64,000 nucleotides of DNA from Nematostella vectensis. Its lineage: Eukaryota > Cnidaria > Anthozoa > Actiniaria > Edwardsiidae. The stretch covers positions 16,053,994 through 16,117,993 of the forward strand of contig NC_064040.1 in the NCBI RefSeq assembly GCF_932526225.1, written 5' to 3'. Of this stretch, positions 12,090 through 23,704 are shown in pieces. A program made the position numbers and the translations under genes. Every line of letters starts with the position of its first letter. Within the stretch, counting starts at the first letter, position 1. Below the pieces are notes generated by a model, which did no database searches, was not told the origin of the DNA, and saw nothing but the letters and a program-made list of their open reading frames with translations.

Positions 12090-13716
12090 TGTTTCCGCCC
12101 AGGCTCGAACTGGGGACCTTCTGCGTGTTAGGCAGACGTGATAACCACTACACTACGGACACTTCACGATTTTCTCTCCTATTAAATGCAGTGTCATTTG
12201 ATGTCATCATATTGTACCCCATCCGCAAAAAAAAATTAACAAAACGTTTCCGCCTAGGCTCGAACTGGGGACCTTCTGTGTGTAAAGCAGACGTGATAAC
12301 CACTACACTACGGAAACTTTACGATTATCTCTCCTATTAAATGCGGTGTCATTTGATGTCATCATATTGTACCCCATCCGCAAAAAATATATATATATAT
12401 ATATTCCCGCACAGGCTCCCTAATTAAATGCGGTTGCATTCGATGTCATCATATGGATGCACCAACGGCAAAAAATTAAAATAATGTTTCCGCCCAGGCT
12501 CGAACAGGGGACCTTCTGCGTGTGAGGCAGACGTGATAACCACTACACTACGGAAACTTCACGATTTTCTCTCCTATTAAATGCGGTGTCATTTGATGTC
12601 ATCATATTGTACCCCATCCGCAAAAAAAATATAACAAAATGTTTCCTCCCAGCCTCGAACTGGGGACCTTCTGCGTGTAAAGCAGACGTGATAACCACTG
12701 CACTACTGAAACTTCACGATTTTCTCTCCTATTAAATGCGGTTTTATTCGATGTCATCATATGGATGCACAAACGGCAAAAAAAATAAAAATAATGTTCC
12801 GCCCAGGCTCGAACTGGGGACCTTCTGCGTGTAAAGCAGACGTGATAACCACTACACTACGGAAACTTCACGATTTTCTATCCTATTAAATGCGGTGTCA
12901 TTTGATGTCATCATATTGTACCCCATCCGCAAAAAAAATAATAAAATGTTTCCGCCCAGGCTCGAACTGGGGACCTTCTGCGTGTTAGTCAGACGTGATA
13001 ACCACTACACTACGGAAACTTCACAATTTTCTCTCCTATTAAATTCGTTTTCATTCGATGTCATCATATCGATGCACCAACGGCAAAGGAATTTAAAAAA
13101 TGTCAAAGCGGGGCTCGAACTTGGGACCTTCTTCGTGTAAAGCAGACGTGATAAACACTACACTACGGAAACTTCACGATTTTCTCTCCTATTAAATGCG
13201 GTGTCATTTGATGTCATCATTTTGTACACCATCCGCAAAAAAAATAACAAAATATTTCCTCCCAAGCTACCTAATTAAATTCGGTTTTATTCGATGTCAT
13301 CATATGGATGCACCATCGCCAAAAAAATTTAAATAATGTTTCCGCCCAGGCTCGAACTGGGGACCTTCTGCGTGTTAGGCAGACGTGATAACTACTACAC
13401 TACGGAAACTTCACAATTTTCTCTCCTAATAAATTCGTTTTCATTCGATGTCATCATATCGATGCACCAACGGCAAAACAATTAAATAATGTTTCCGCCC
13501 AGGTTCGAACTGGGGACCTTCTGCGTGTAAAGCAGACGTGATAACCACTACACTACGGAAACTTCACAATTTTCTCTCCTATTAAATTCGTTTTCATTCG
13601 ATGTCATCATATCGATGCACCAACGGCAAAAAAATTTAAATAATATTTCCGCCCATGCTCGAGCAGGGGACATTTTGCGTGTTAGGCAGACGTGATAACC
13701 ACTACACTACGGAAAC
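12090..13716 (-). tRNA. tRNA-Val array block E, 10 units
   Basis: Left edges and anticodons: 12090 AAC, 12245 TAC, 12485 CAC, 12640 TAC, 12795 TAC, 12947 AAC, 13101 TAC, 13337 AAC, 13490 TAC, 13644 AAC. The first seven units repeat block D in order and spacing. The last three match the last three of block D, so about 450 bp (three units) was lost or gained between copies. Period to block F is about 1,707 bp. Confidence 0.9.
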
Positions 13717-13796
13717 TTTACGACTTTCTCCCATATTAAATGCGGTGTCATTTGAAGTCATCATATTGTACCCCATCCGCAAAAAAAAAATAATAA

Positions 13797-16700
13797 TGTT
13801 TCCGCCCAGGCTCGAACTGGGGACCTTCTGCGTGTTAGGCAGACGTGATAACCACTACACTACGGACACTTCACGATTTTCTCTCCTATTAAATGCAGTG
13901 TCATTTGATGTCATCATATTGTACCCCATCCGCAAAAAAAAATTAACAAAACGTTTCCGCCTAGGCTCGAACTGGGGACCTTCTGTGTGTAAAGCAGACG
14001 TGATAACCACTACACTACGGAAACTTTACGATTATCTCTCCTATTAAATGCGGTGTCATTTGATGTCATCATATTGTACCCCATCCGCAAAAAATATATA
14101 TATATATATATTCCCGCACAGGCTCCCTAATTAAATGCGGTTGCATTCGATGTCATCATATGGATGCACCAACGGCAAAAAATTAAAATAATGTTTCCGC
14201 CCAGGCTCGAACAGGGGACCTTCTGCGTGTGAGGCAGACGTGATAACCACTACACTACGGAAACTTCACGATTTTCTCTCCTATTAAATGCGGTGTCATT
14301 TGATGTCATCATATTGTACCCCATCCGCAAAAAAAATATAACAAAATGTTTCCTCCCAGCCTCGAACTGGGGACCTTCTGCGTGTAAAGCAGACGTGATA
14401 ACCACTGCACTACTGAAACTTCACGATTTTCTCTCCTATTAAATGCGGTTTTATTCGATGTCATCATATGGATGCACAAACGGCAAAAAATATAAAATAA
14501 TGTTCCGCCCAGGCTCGAACTGGGGACCTTCTGCGTGTAAAGCAGACGTGATAACCACTACACTACGGAAACTTCACGATTTTCTATCCTATTAAATGCG
14601 GTGTCATTTGATGTCATCATATTGTACCCCATCCGCAAAAAAAATAATAAAATGTTTCCGCCCAGGCTCGAACTGGGGACCTTCTGCGTGTTAGTCAGAC
14701 GTGATAACCACTACACTACGGAAACTTCACAATTTTCTCTCCTATTAAATTCGTTTTCATTCGATGTCATCATATCGATGCACCAACGGCAAAGGAATTT
14801 AAAAAATGTCAAAGCGGGGCTCGAACTTGGGACCTTCTTCGTGTAAAGCAGACGTGATAAACACTACACTACGGAAACTTCACGACTTTCTCCCCTATTA
14901 AATGCGGTGTCATTTGACGTCATCATATTGTACCCCATAGGCAAAAAAAAAATGTTTCCGCCCAGGCTAGAACTGGGGACCTTCTGCGTGTTAGGCAGAC
15001 GTGATAACCACTACACTACGGAAACTTCACGATTATCTCTCCTATTAAATGCGGTGTCATTTGATGTCATCATATTGTACCCCATCCTAAAAAAAAATAA
15101 CAAAATGTATCCGCCGATTCTCGAACTGGGGACCTTCTGCGTGTAAAGCAGACGTGATAACCACTACAATAAGGAAACTTCACGATTTTCTCTCCTTTTA
15201 AATGCGGTGTCATTTGATGTCATCATATTGTACCCCTTCCGAAAAAAAAAATAACAAAATGTTTACGCCCAGGCTTGAACTGGGGACCTTCTGCGTGTAA
15301 AGCAGACGTGATAACCACTACACTACTGAAACTTCACTATTATCTCTCCTATTAAATGCGGTGTCATTTGATGTCATCATATTGTACCCCATCCGTAAAA
15401 AAAATTTATATATATATTTCAGCCCAGGCTCCCTAATTAAATGCGGTTACATCCGATGTCATCATATGGATGCACCAACGGCAAAAAATTAAAATAATGA
15501 CTCCGCCCAGGCTCGAACAGGGGACCTTCTGCGTTTAAAGCAGACGTGATAACCACTACACTACGGAAACTTCACGATTATCTCTCCTATTAAATGCGGT
15601 GCCATTTGATGTCATCATATTGTACCCCATCCGCAAAAAAAAATAACAAAGTGTTTCCGCCCAGGCTCGAACTGGGGACCTTCTGCGTGTAAAGCAGACG
15701 TGATAACCACTACACTACGGAAACTTCACGATTTTCTCTCCTATTAAATGCGGTGTCATTTGATGTCATCATATTGTACCCCATCCGCAAAAAAAATAAT
15801 AAAATGTTTCCGCCCAGGCTCGAACTGGGGACCTTCTGCGTGTTAGGCAGACGTGATAACTACTACACTACGGAAACTTCACAATTTTCTCTCCTAATAA
15901 ATTCGTTTTCATTCGATGCCATCATATCGATGCACCAACCGCAAAAAAAAATAAAAAATGTCCCGGCGGAGCTCGAACTTGGGACCTATTCTGCGTGTGA
16001 AGCAAACTTGATAAAAACTACACTACGGAAACTTCACGATTAACTCTCCTATTAAATGTGGTGTCATTTGATGTCATCATATTGTACCCCATCCGCAAAA
16101 AAAAAAAACAAAATACTTCCGCCAAGTCTCCCTAATTAAATGCGGTTTTACTCGATGTCATCATATGGATGCACCAACGGCAAAAAATTTAAATAATGTT
16201 TCCGCCCAGGCTCGAACTGGGGACCTTCTGCGTGTGAGGCAGACGTGATAACCACTACACTACGGAAACTTCACGATTATCTCTCCTATTAAATGCGGTG
16301 TCATTTGATGTCATCATATTGTACCCCATCCGCAAAAAAAAATAACAAAATGTTTCCGCCCAGGCTCGAACTGGGGACCTTCTGCGTGTAAAGCAGACGT
16401 GATAACCACTACACTACGGAAACTTCACGATTTTCTCTCCTATTAAATGCGGTGTCATTTGATGTCATCATATTGTACACCATCCGCAAAAAAAATAACA
16501 AAATATTTCCTCCCAAGCTACCTAATTAAATTCGGTTTTATTCGATGTCATCATATGGATGCACCAACGCCAAAAAAAATTAAATAATGTTTCCGCCCAG
16601 GCTCGAATTGGGGACCTTCTGCGTGTTAGGCAGACGTGATAACTACTACACTACGGAAACTTCACAATTTTCTCTCCTAATAAATTCGTTTTCATTCGAT

Positions 16701-17112
16701 GTCATCATATCGATGCACCAACGGCAAAACAATTAAATAATGTTTCCGCCCAGGTTCGAACTGGGGACCTTCTGCGTGTAAAGCAGACGTGATACCACTA
16801 CACTACGGAAAGTTCACAATTTTCTCTCCTATTAAATTCGTTTTCATTCGATGTCATCATATAGATGCACCAACGGCAAAAAAATTTAAAAAATGTCCTG
16901 GCGGGGCTCGAACTTGGGACCTTTCGCGTGTAAAGCAGACATGATAAACACTACACTACGGAAACTTCACGACTTTCTCCCCTATTAATTGCGGTGTCAT
17001 TTGACGTCATCATATTGTACCCCATAGGCAAAAAAAAAATGTTTCCGCCCAGGCCCGAACTGGGGACCTTCTGCGTGTTAGGCAGACATGATAACCACTA
17101 CACTACGGAAAC
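13797..17112 (-). tRNA. tRNA-Val array block F, 20 units (duplicated at 20.4 kb)
   Basis: Left edges and anticodons: 13797 AAC, 13952 TAC, 14192 CAC, 14347 TAC, 14501 TAC, 14653 AAC, 14807 TAC, 14953 AAC, 15106 TAC, 15260 TAC, 15498 TAA, 15652 TAC, 15805 AAC, 15959 CAC, 16197 CAC, 16351 TAC, 16588 AAC, 16741 TAC, 16894 TAC, 17040 AAC. Units 14807, 15959 and 16894 are the divergent pseudo-tRNA type. Unit 16741 has lost a D-loop base and has a changed first base. Confidence 0.9.
15498..15570 (-). tRNA. tRNA-Val-like body with anticodon TAA, copy 3
   Basis: Same TTTAAAC loop. The acceptor 3' strand here is CGGAGTC: the first pair is kept but pair 2 (T-T) is broken and pair 3 is a T-G wobble. 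The T-stem carries the T52 mismatch also seen in CAC units. Confidence 0.85.
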
Positions 17113-17275
17113 TTCACGATTATCTCTCCTATTAAATGTGGTGTCATTTGATGTCATCATATTGTACCCCATCCGCAAAAAAAATAACAAAATACTTCCG
17201 CCAAGGCTCCCTAATTAAATGCGGTTTTACTCGATGTCATCATATGGATGCACCAACGGCAAAAAATTTAAATAA

Positions 17276-20200
17276 TGTTTCCGCCCAGGCTCGAACTGGG
17301 GACCTTCTGCGTGTGAGGCAGACGTGATAACCACTACACTACGGAAACTTCACGATTATCTCTCCTATTAAATGCGGTGTCATTTGATGTCATCATATTG
17401 TACCCCATCCGCAAAAAAAATATAACAAAATGTTTCCTCCCAGCCTCGAACTGGGGACATTCTGCGTGTAAAGCAGACGTGATAACCACTGCACTACGGA
17501 AACTTCACGATTTTCTCTCCTATTAAATGCGGTGTCATTTGATGTCATCATATTGTACCCCATCCGCAAAAAAAATATAACAAAATGTTTCCTCCCATCC
17601 TCGAACTGGGGACCTTCTGCGTGTAAAGCAGACGTGATAACCACTGCACTACGGAAACTTCACGATTTTCTCTCCTATTAAATGCTGTTTTATTCGATGT
17701 CATCATATGGATGCACAAACGGCAAAAAAATTAAAATAATGTTCCGCCCAGGCTGGAACTGGGGACCTTCTACGTGTAAAGCAGACGTGATAACCACTAC
17801 ACTACGGAAACTTCACGATTTTCTATCCTATTAAATGCGGTGTCATTTGATGTCATCATATTGTACCCCATCCGCAAAAAAAAAATAATAAAATGTTTCC
17901 GCCCAGGCTCGAACTGGGGACCTTCTGCGTGTTAGGCAGACGTGATAACCACTACACTACGGAAACTTCACAATTTTCTCTCCTATTAAATTCGTTTTCA
18001 TTCAAGGTCATCATATCGATGCACCAACGGCAAAGGAATTTAAAAAATGTCCCGGCGGGGCTCGAACTTGGGACCTTCTTCGTGTAAAGCAGACGTGATA
18101 AACACTACACTACGGAAACTTCACGACTTTCTCCCCTATTAAATGCGGTGTCATTTGACGTCATCATATTGTACCCCATAGGCAAAAAAAAAATGTTTCC
18201 GCCCAGGCTCGAACTGGGGACCTTCTGCGTGTGAGGCAGACGTGATAACCACTACACTACGGAAACTTCACGATTATCTCTCCTATTAAATGCGGTGTCA
18301 TTTGATGTCATCATATTGTACCCCATCCTAAAAAAAAATAACAAAATGTATCCGCCGAGGCTCGAACTGGGGAGCTTCTGCGTGTAAAGCAGACGTGATA
18401 ACCACTACACTAAGGAAACTTCACGATTTTCTCTCCTTTTAAATGCGGTGTCATTTGATGTCATCATAATGTACCCCATCCGCAAAAAAAAAATAACAAA
18501 ATGTTTCCGCCCAGGCTCCCTAATTATATTCGGTTTTATTCGATGTCATCATATGGATGCACCAACGGCAAAAGATTTAAATAATGTTTTCGCCCAGGCT
18601 CGAACTGGGGACCTTCTGCGTGTAAAGCAGACGTGATAACCACTACACTACGGAAACTTCACTATTATCTCTCCTATTAAATGCGGTGTCATTTGATGTC
18701 ATCTTATTGTACCCCATCCGTAAAAAAAAAATATATATATATTTCAGCCCAGGCTCCCTAATTAAATGCGGTTACATCCGATGTCATCATATGGATGCAC
18801 CAACGGCAAAAAATTAAAATAATTATTCCGCCCAGGCTCGAACTGGGGACCTTCTGCGTTTAAAGCAGACGTGATAACCACTACACTACGGAAACTTCAC
18901 GATTATCTCTCCTATTAAATGCGGTGTCATTTGATGTCATCATATTGTACCCCATCCGCAAAAAAAAATAACAAAATGTTTCCGCCCAGGCTCGAACTGG
19001 GGACCTTCTGCGTGTAAAGCAGACGTGATAACCACTACACTACGGAAACTTCACGATTTTCTCTCCTATTAAATGCGGTGTCATTTGATGTCATCATATT
19101 GTACCCCATCCGCAAAAAAAAATAATAAAATGTTTCCGCCCAGGCTCGAACTGGGGACCTTCTGCGTGTTAGGCAGACGTGATAACTACTACACTACGGA
19201 AACTTCACAATTTTCGCTCCTAATAAATTCGTTTTCATTCGATGCCATCATATCGATGCACCAACCGCAAAATAAATTAAAAAATGTCCCGGCAGAGCTC
19301 GAACTTGGGACCTATTCTGCGTGTGAAGCAAACTTGATAAAAACTACGCTACGGAAACTTCACGATTAACTCTCCTATTAAATGTGGTGTCATTTGATGT
19401 CATCATATTGTACCCCATCCGCAAAAAAAAATAACAAAATACTTCCGCCAAGGCTCCCTAATTAAATTCGGTTTTATTCGATGTCATCATATGGATGCAC
19501 CAACGGCAAAAAATTTAAATAATGTTTCCGCCCAGGCTCGAACTGGGGACCTTCTGCGTGTGAGGCAGACGTGATAACCACTACACTACGGAAACTTCAC
19601 GATTATCTCTCCTATTAAATGCGGTGTCATTTGATGTCATCATATTGTACCCCATCCGCAAAAAAAAATAACAAAATGTTTCCGCCCAGGCTCGAACTGG
19701 GGACCTTCTGCGTGTAAAGCAGACTTGATAACCACTACACTACGGAAACTTCACGATTTTCTCTCCTATTAAATGCGGTGTCATTTGATGTCATCATTTT
19801 GTACACCATCCGCAAAAAAAATAACAAAATATTTCCTCCCAAGCTACCTAATTAAATTCGGTTTTATTCGATGTCATCATATGGATGCACCATCGCCAAA
19901 AAAATTTAAATAATGTTTCCGCCCAGGCTCGAACTGGGGACCTTCTGCGTGTTAGGCAGACGTGATAACTACTACACTACGGAAACTTCACAATTTTCTC
20001 TCCTAATAAATTCGTTTTCATTCGATGTCATCATATCGATGCACCAACGGCAAAACAATTAAATAATGTTTCCGCCCAGGTTCGAACTTGGGACCTTCTG
20101 CGTGTAAAGCAGACGTGATAACCACTACACTACGGAAACTTCACAATTTTCTCTCCTATTAAATTCGTTTTCATTCGATGTCATCATATCGATGCACCAA

Positions 20201-20293
20201 CGGCAAAAAAATTTAAATAATGTTTCCGCCCATGCTCGAGCAGGGGACATTTTGCGTGTTAGGCAGACGTGATAACCACTACACTACGGAAAC
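17276..20293 (-). tRNA. tRNA-Val array block G, 18 units
   Basis: Left edges and anticodons: 17276 CAC, 17431 TAC, 17586 TAC, 17740 TAC, 17894 AAC, 18048 TAC, 18194 CAC, 18347 TAC, 18585 TAC, 18823 TAA, 18977 TAC, 19131 AAC, 19285 CAC, 19523 CAC, 19677 TAC, 19914 AAC, 20067 TAC, 20221 AAC. The segment 17431-18977 is another copy of the second half of blocks B and C, with one extra divergent unit at 18048. The tail 19914-20221 matches the ends of blocks D and E. Confidence 0.9.
18823..18895 (-). tRNA. tRNA-Val-like body with anticodon TAA, copy 4
   Basis: Same TTTAAAC loop and CGGAATA acceptor strand as the 7527 and 9622 copies. Confidence 0.85.
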
Positions 20294-20373
20294 TTTACGA
20301 CTTTCTCCCATATTAAATGCGGTGTCATTTGAAGTCATCATATTGTACCCCATCCGCAAAAAAAAAAAAATAA

Positions 20374-23300
20374 TGTTTCCGCCCAGGCTCGAACTGGGGA
20401 CCTTCTGCGTGTTAGGCAGACGTGATAACCACTACACTACGGACACTTCACGATTTTCTCTCCTATTAAATGCAGTGTCATTTGATGTCATCATATTGTA
20501 CCCCATCCGCAAAAAAAAAATAACAAAACGTTTCCGCCTAGGCTCGAACTGGGGACCTTCTGTGTGTAAAGCAGACGTGATAACCACTACACTACGGAAA
20601 CTTTACGATTATCTCTCCTATTAAATGCGGTGTCATTTGATGTCATCATATTGTACCCCATCCGCAAAAAATATATATATATATATATTCCCGCACAGGC
20701 TCCCTAATTAAATGCGGTTGCATTCGATGTCATCATATGGATGCACCAACGGCAAAAAATTAAAATAATGTTTCCGCCCAGGCTCGAACAGGGGACCTTC
20801 TGCGTGTGAGGCAGACGTGATAACCACTACACTACGGAAACTTCACGATTTTCTCTCCTATTAAATGCGGTGTCATTTGATGTCATCATATTGTACCCCA
20901 TCCGCAAAAAAAATATAACAAAATGTTTCCTCCCAGCCTCGAACTGGGGACCTTCTGCGTGTAAAGCAGACGTGATAACCACTGCACTACGGAAACTTCA
21001 CGATTTTCTCTCCTATTAAATGCGGTTTTATTCGATGTCATCATATGGATGCACAAACGGCAAAAAAAATAAAATAATGTTCCGCCCAGGCTCGAACTGG
21101 GGACCTTCTGCGTGTAAAGCAGACGTGATAACCACTACACTACGGAAACTTCACGATTTTCTATCCTATTAAATGCGGTGTCATTTGATGTCATCATATT
21201 GTACCCCATCCGCAAAAAAAATAATAAAATGTTTCCGCCCAGGCTCGAACTGGGGACCTTCTGCGTGTTAGTCAGACGTGATAACCACTACACTACGGAA
21301 ACTTCACAATTTTCTCTCCTATTAAATTCGTTTTCATTCGATGTCATCATATCGATGCACCAACGGCAAAGGAATTTAAAAAATGTCAAAGCGGGGCTCG
21401 AACTTGGGACCTTCTTCGTGTAAAGCAGACGTGATAAACACTACACTACGGAAACTTCACGACTTTCTCCCCTATTAAATGCGGTGTCATTTGACGTCAT
21501 CATATTGTACCCCATAGGCAAAAAAAAAATGTTTCCGCCCAGGCTAGAACTGGGGACCTTCTGCGTGTTAGGCAGACGTGATAACCACTACACTGCGGAA
21601 ACTTCACGATTATCTCTCCTATTAAATGCGGTGTCATTTGATGTCATCATATTGTACCCCATCCGCAAAAAAAAATAACAAAATGTATCCGCCGATTCTC
21701 GAACTGGGGACCTTCTGCGTGTAAAGCAGACGTGATAACCACTACAATAAGGAAACTTCACGATTTTCTCTCCTTTTAAATGCGGTGTCATTTGATGTCA
21801 TCATATTGTACCCCATCCGAAAAAAAAAATAACAAAATGTTTACGCCCAGGCTTGAACTGGGGACCTTCTGCGTGTAAAGCAGACGTGATAACCACTACA
21901 CTACTGAAACTTCACTATTATCTCTCCTATTAAATGCGGTGTCATTTGATGTCATCATATTGTACCCCATCCGTAAAAAAAAATATATATATATATATTT
22001 CAGCCCAGGCTCCCTAATTAAATGCGGTTACATCCGATGTCATCATATGGATGCACCAACGTCAAAAAATTAAACTAATGACTCCGCCCAGGCTCGAACT
22101 GGGGACCTTCTGCGTTTAAAGCAGACGTGATAACCACTACACTACGGAAACTTCACGATTATCTCTCCTATTAAATGCGGTGCCATTTGATGTCATCATA
22201 TTGTACCCCATCCGCAAAAAAAATAATAAAATGTTTCCGCCCAGGCTCGAACTGGGGACCTTCTGCGTGTTAGGCAGACGTGATAACTACTACACTACGG
22301 AAACTTCACAATTTTCTCTCCTAATAAATTCGTTTTCATTCGATGCCATCATATCGATGCACCAACCGCAAAAAAAAATAAAAAATGTCCCGGCGGAGCT
22401 CGAACTTGGGACCTATTCTGCGTGTGAAGCAAACTTGATAAAAACTACACTACGGAAACTTCACGATTAACTCTCCTATTAAATGTGGTGTCATTTGATG
22501 TCATCATATTGTACCCCATCCGCAAAAAAAAATAACAAAATACTTCCGCCAAGTCTCCCTAATTAAATGCGGTTTTACTCGATGTCATCATATGGATGCA
22601 CCAACGGCAAAAAATTTAAATAATGTTTCCGCCCAGGCTCGAACTGGGGACCTTCTGCGTGTGAGGCAGACGTGATAACCACTACACTACGGAAACTTCA
22701 CGATTATCTCTCCTATTAAATGCGGTGTCATTTGATGTCATCATATTGTACCCCATCCGCAAAAAAAAATAACAAAATGTTTCCGCCCAGGCTCGAACTG
22801 GGGACCTTCTGCGTGTAAAGCAGACGTGATAACCACTACACTACGGAAACTTCACGATTTTCTGTCCTATTAAATGCGGTGTCATTTGATGTCATCATAT
22901 TGTACACCATCCGCAAAAAAAATAACAAAATATTTCCTCCCAAGCTACCTAATTAAATTCGGTTTTATTCGATGTCATCATATGGATGCACCAACGCCAA
23001 AAAAATTTAAATAATGTTTCCGCCCAGGCTCGAATTGGGGACCTTCTGCGTGTTAGGCAGACGTGATAACTACTACACTACGGAAACTTCACAATTTTCT
23101 CTCCTAATAAATTCGTTTTCATTCGATGTCATCATATCGATGCACCAACGGCAAAACAATTAAATAATGTTTCCGCCCAGGTTCGAACTGGGGACCTTCT
23201 GCGTGTAAAGCAGACGTGATAACCACTACACTACGGAAAGTTCACAATTTTCTCTCCTATTAAATTCGTTTTCATTCGATGTCATCATATCGATGCACCA

Positions 23301-23540
23301 ACACCAAAAAAATTTAAAAAATGTCCTGGCGGGGCTCGAACTTGGGACCTTTCGCGTGTAAAGCAGACATGATAAACACTACACTACGGAAACTTCACGA
23401 CTTTCTCCCCTATTAATTGCGGTGTCATTTGACGTCATCATATTGTACCCCATAGGCAAAAAAAAAATGTTTCCGCCCAGGCACGAACTGGGGACCTTCT
23501 GCGTGTTAGGCAGACATGATAACCACTACACTACGGAAAC
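20374..23540 (-). tRNA. tRNA-Val array block H, 19 units: second copy of block F
   Basis: Left edges and anticodons: 20374 AAC, 20529 TAC, 20769 CAC, 20924 TAC, 21078 TAC, 21230 AAC, 21384 TAC, 21530 AAC, 21684 TAC, 21838 TAC, 22079 TAA, 22232 AAC, 22386 CAC, 22624 CAC, 22778 TAC, 23015 AAC, 23168 TAC, 23322 TAC, 23468 AAC. Block F is reproduced at an offset of 6,577 bp, falling to about 6,427 bp after one TAC unit is missing between 22079 and 22232. Confidence 0.9.
22079..22151 (-). tRNA. tRNA-Val-like body with anticodon TAA, copy 5
   Basis: Duplicate of the 15498 unit in block H, with an intact T-stem in this copy. It is directly followed by an AAC unit because one TAC unit is missing here. 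Confidence 0.85.
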
Positions 23541-23704
23541 TTCACGATTATCTCTCCTATTAAATGTGGTGTCATTTGATGTCATCATATTGTACCCCAT
23601 CCGCAAAAAAAAATAACAAAATACTTCCGCCAAGGCTCCCTAATTAAATGCGGTTTTACTCGATGTCATCATATGGATGCACCAACGGCAAAAAATTTAA
23701 ATAA

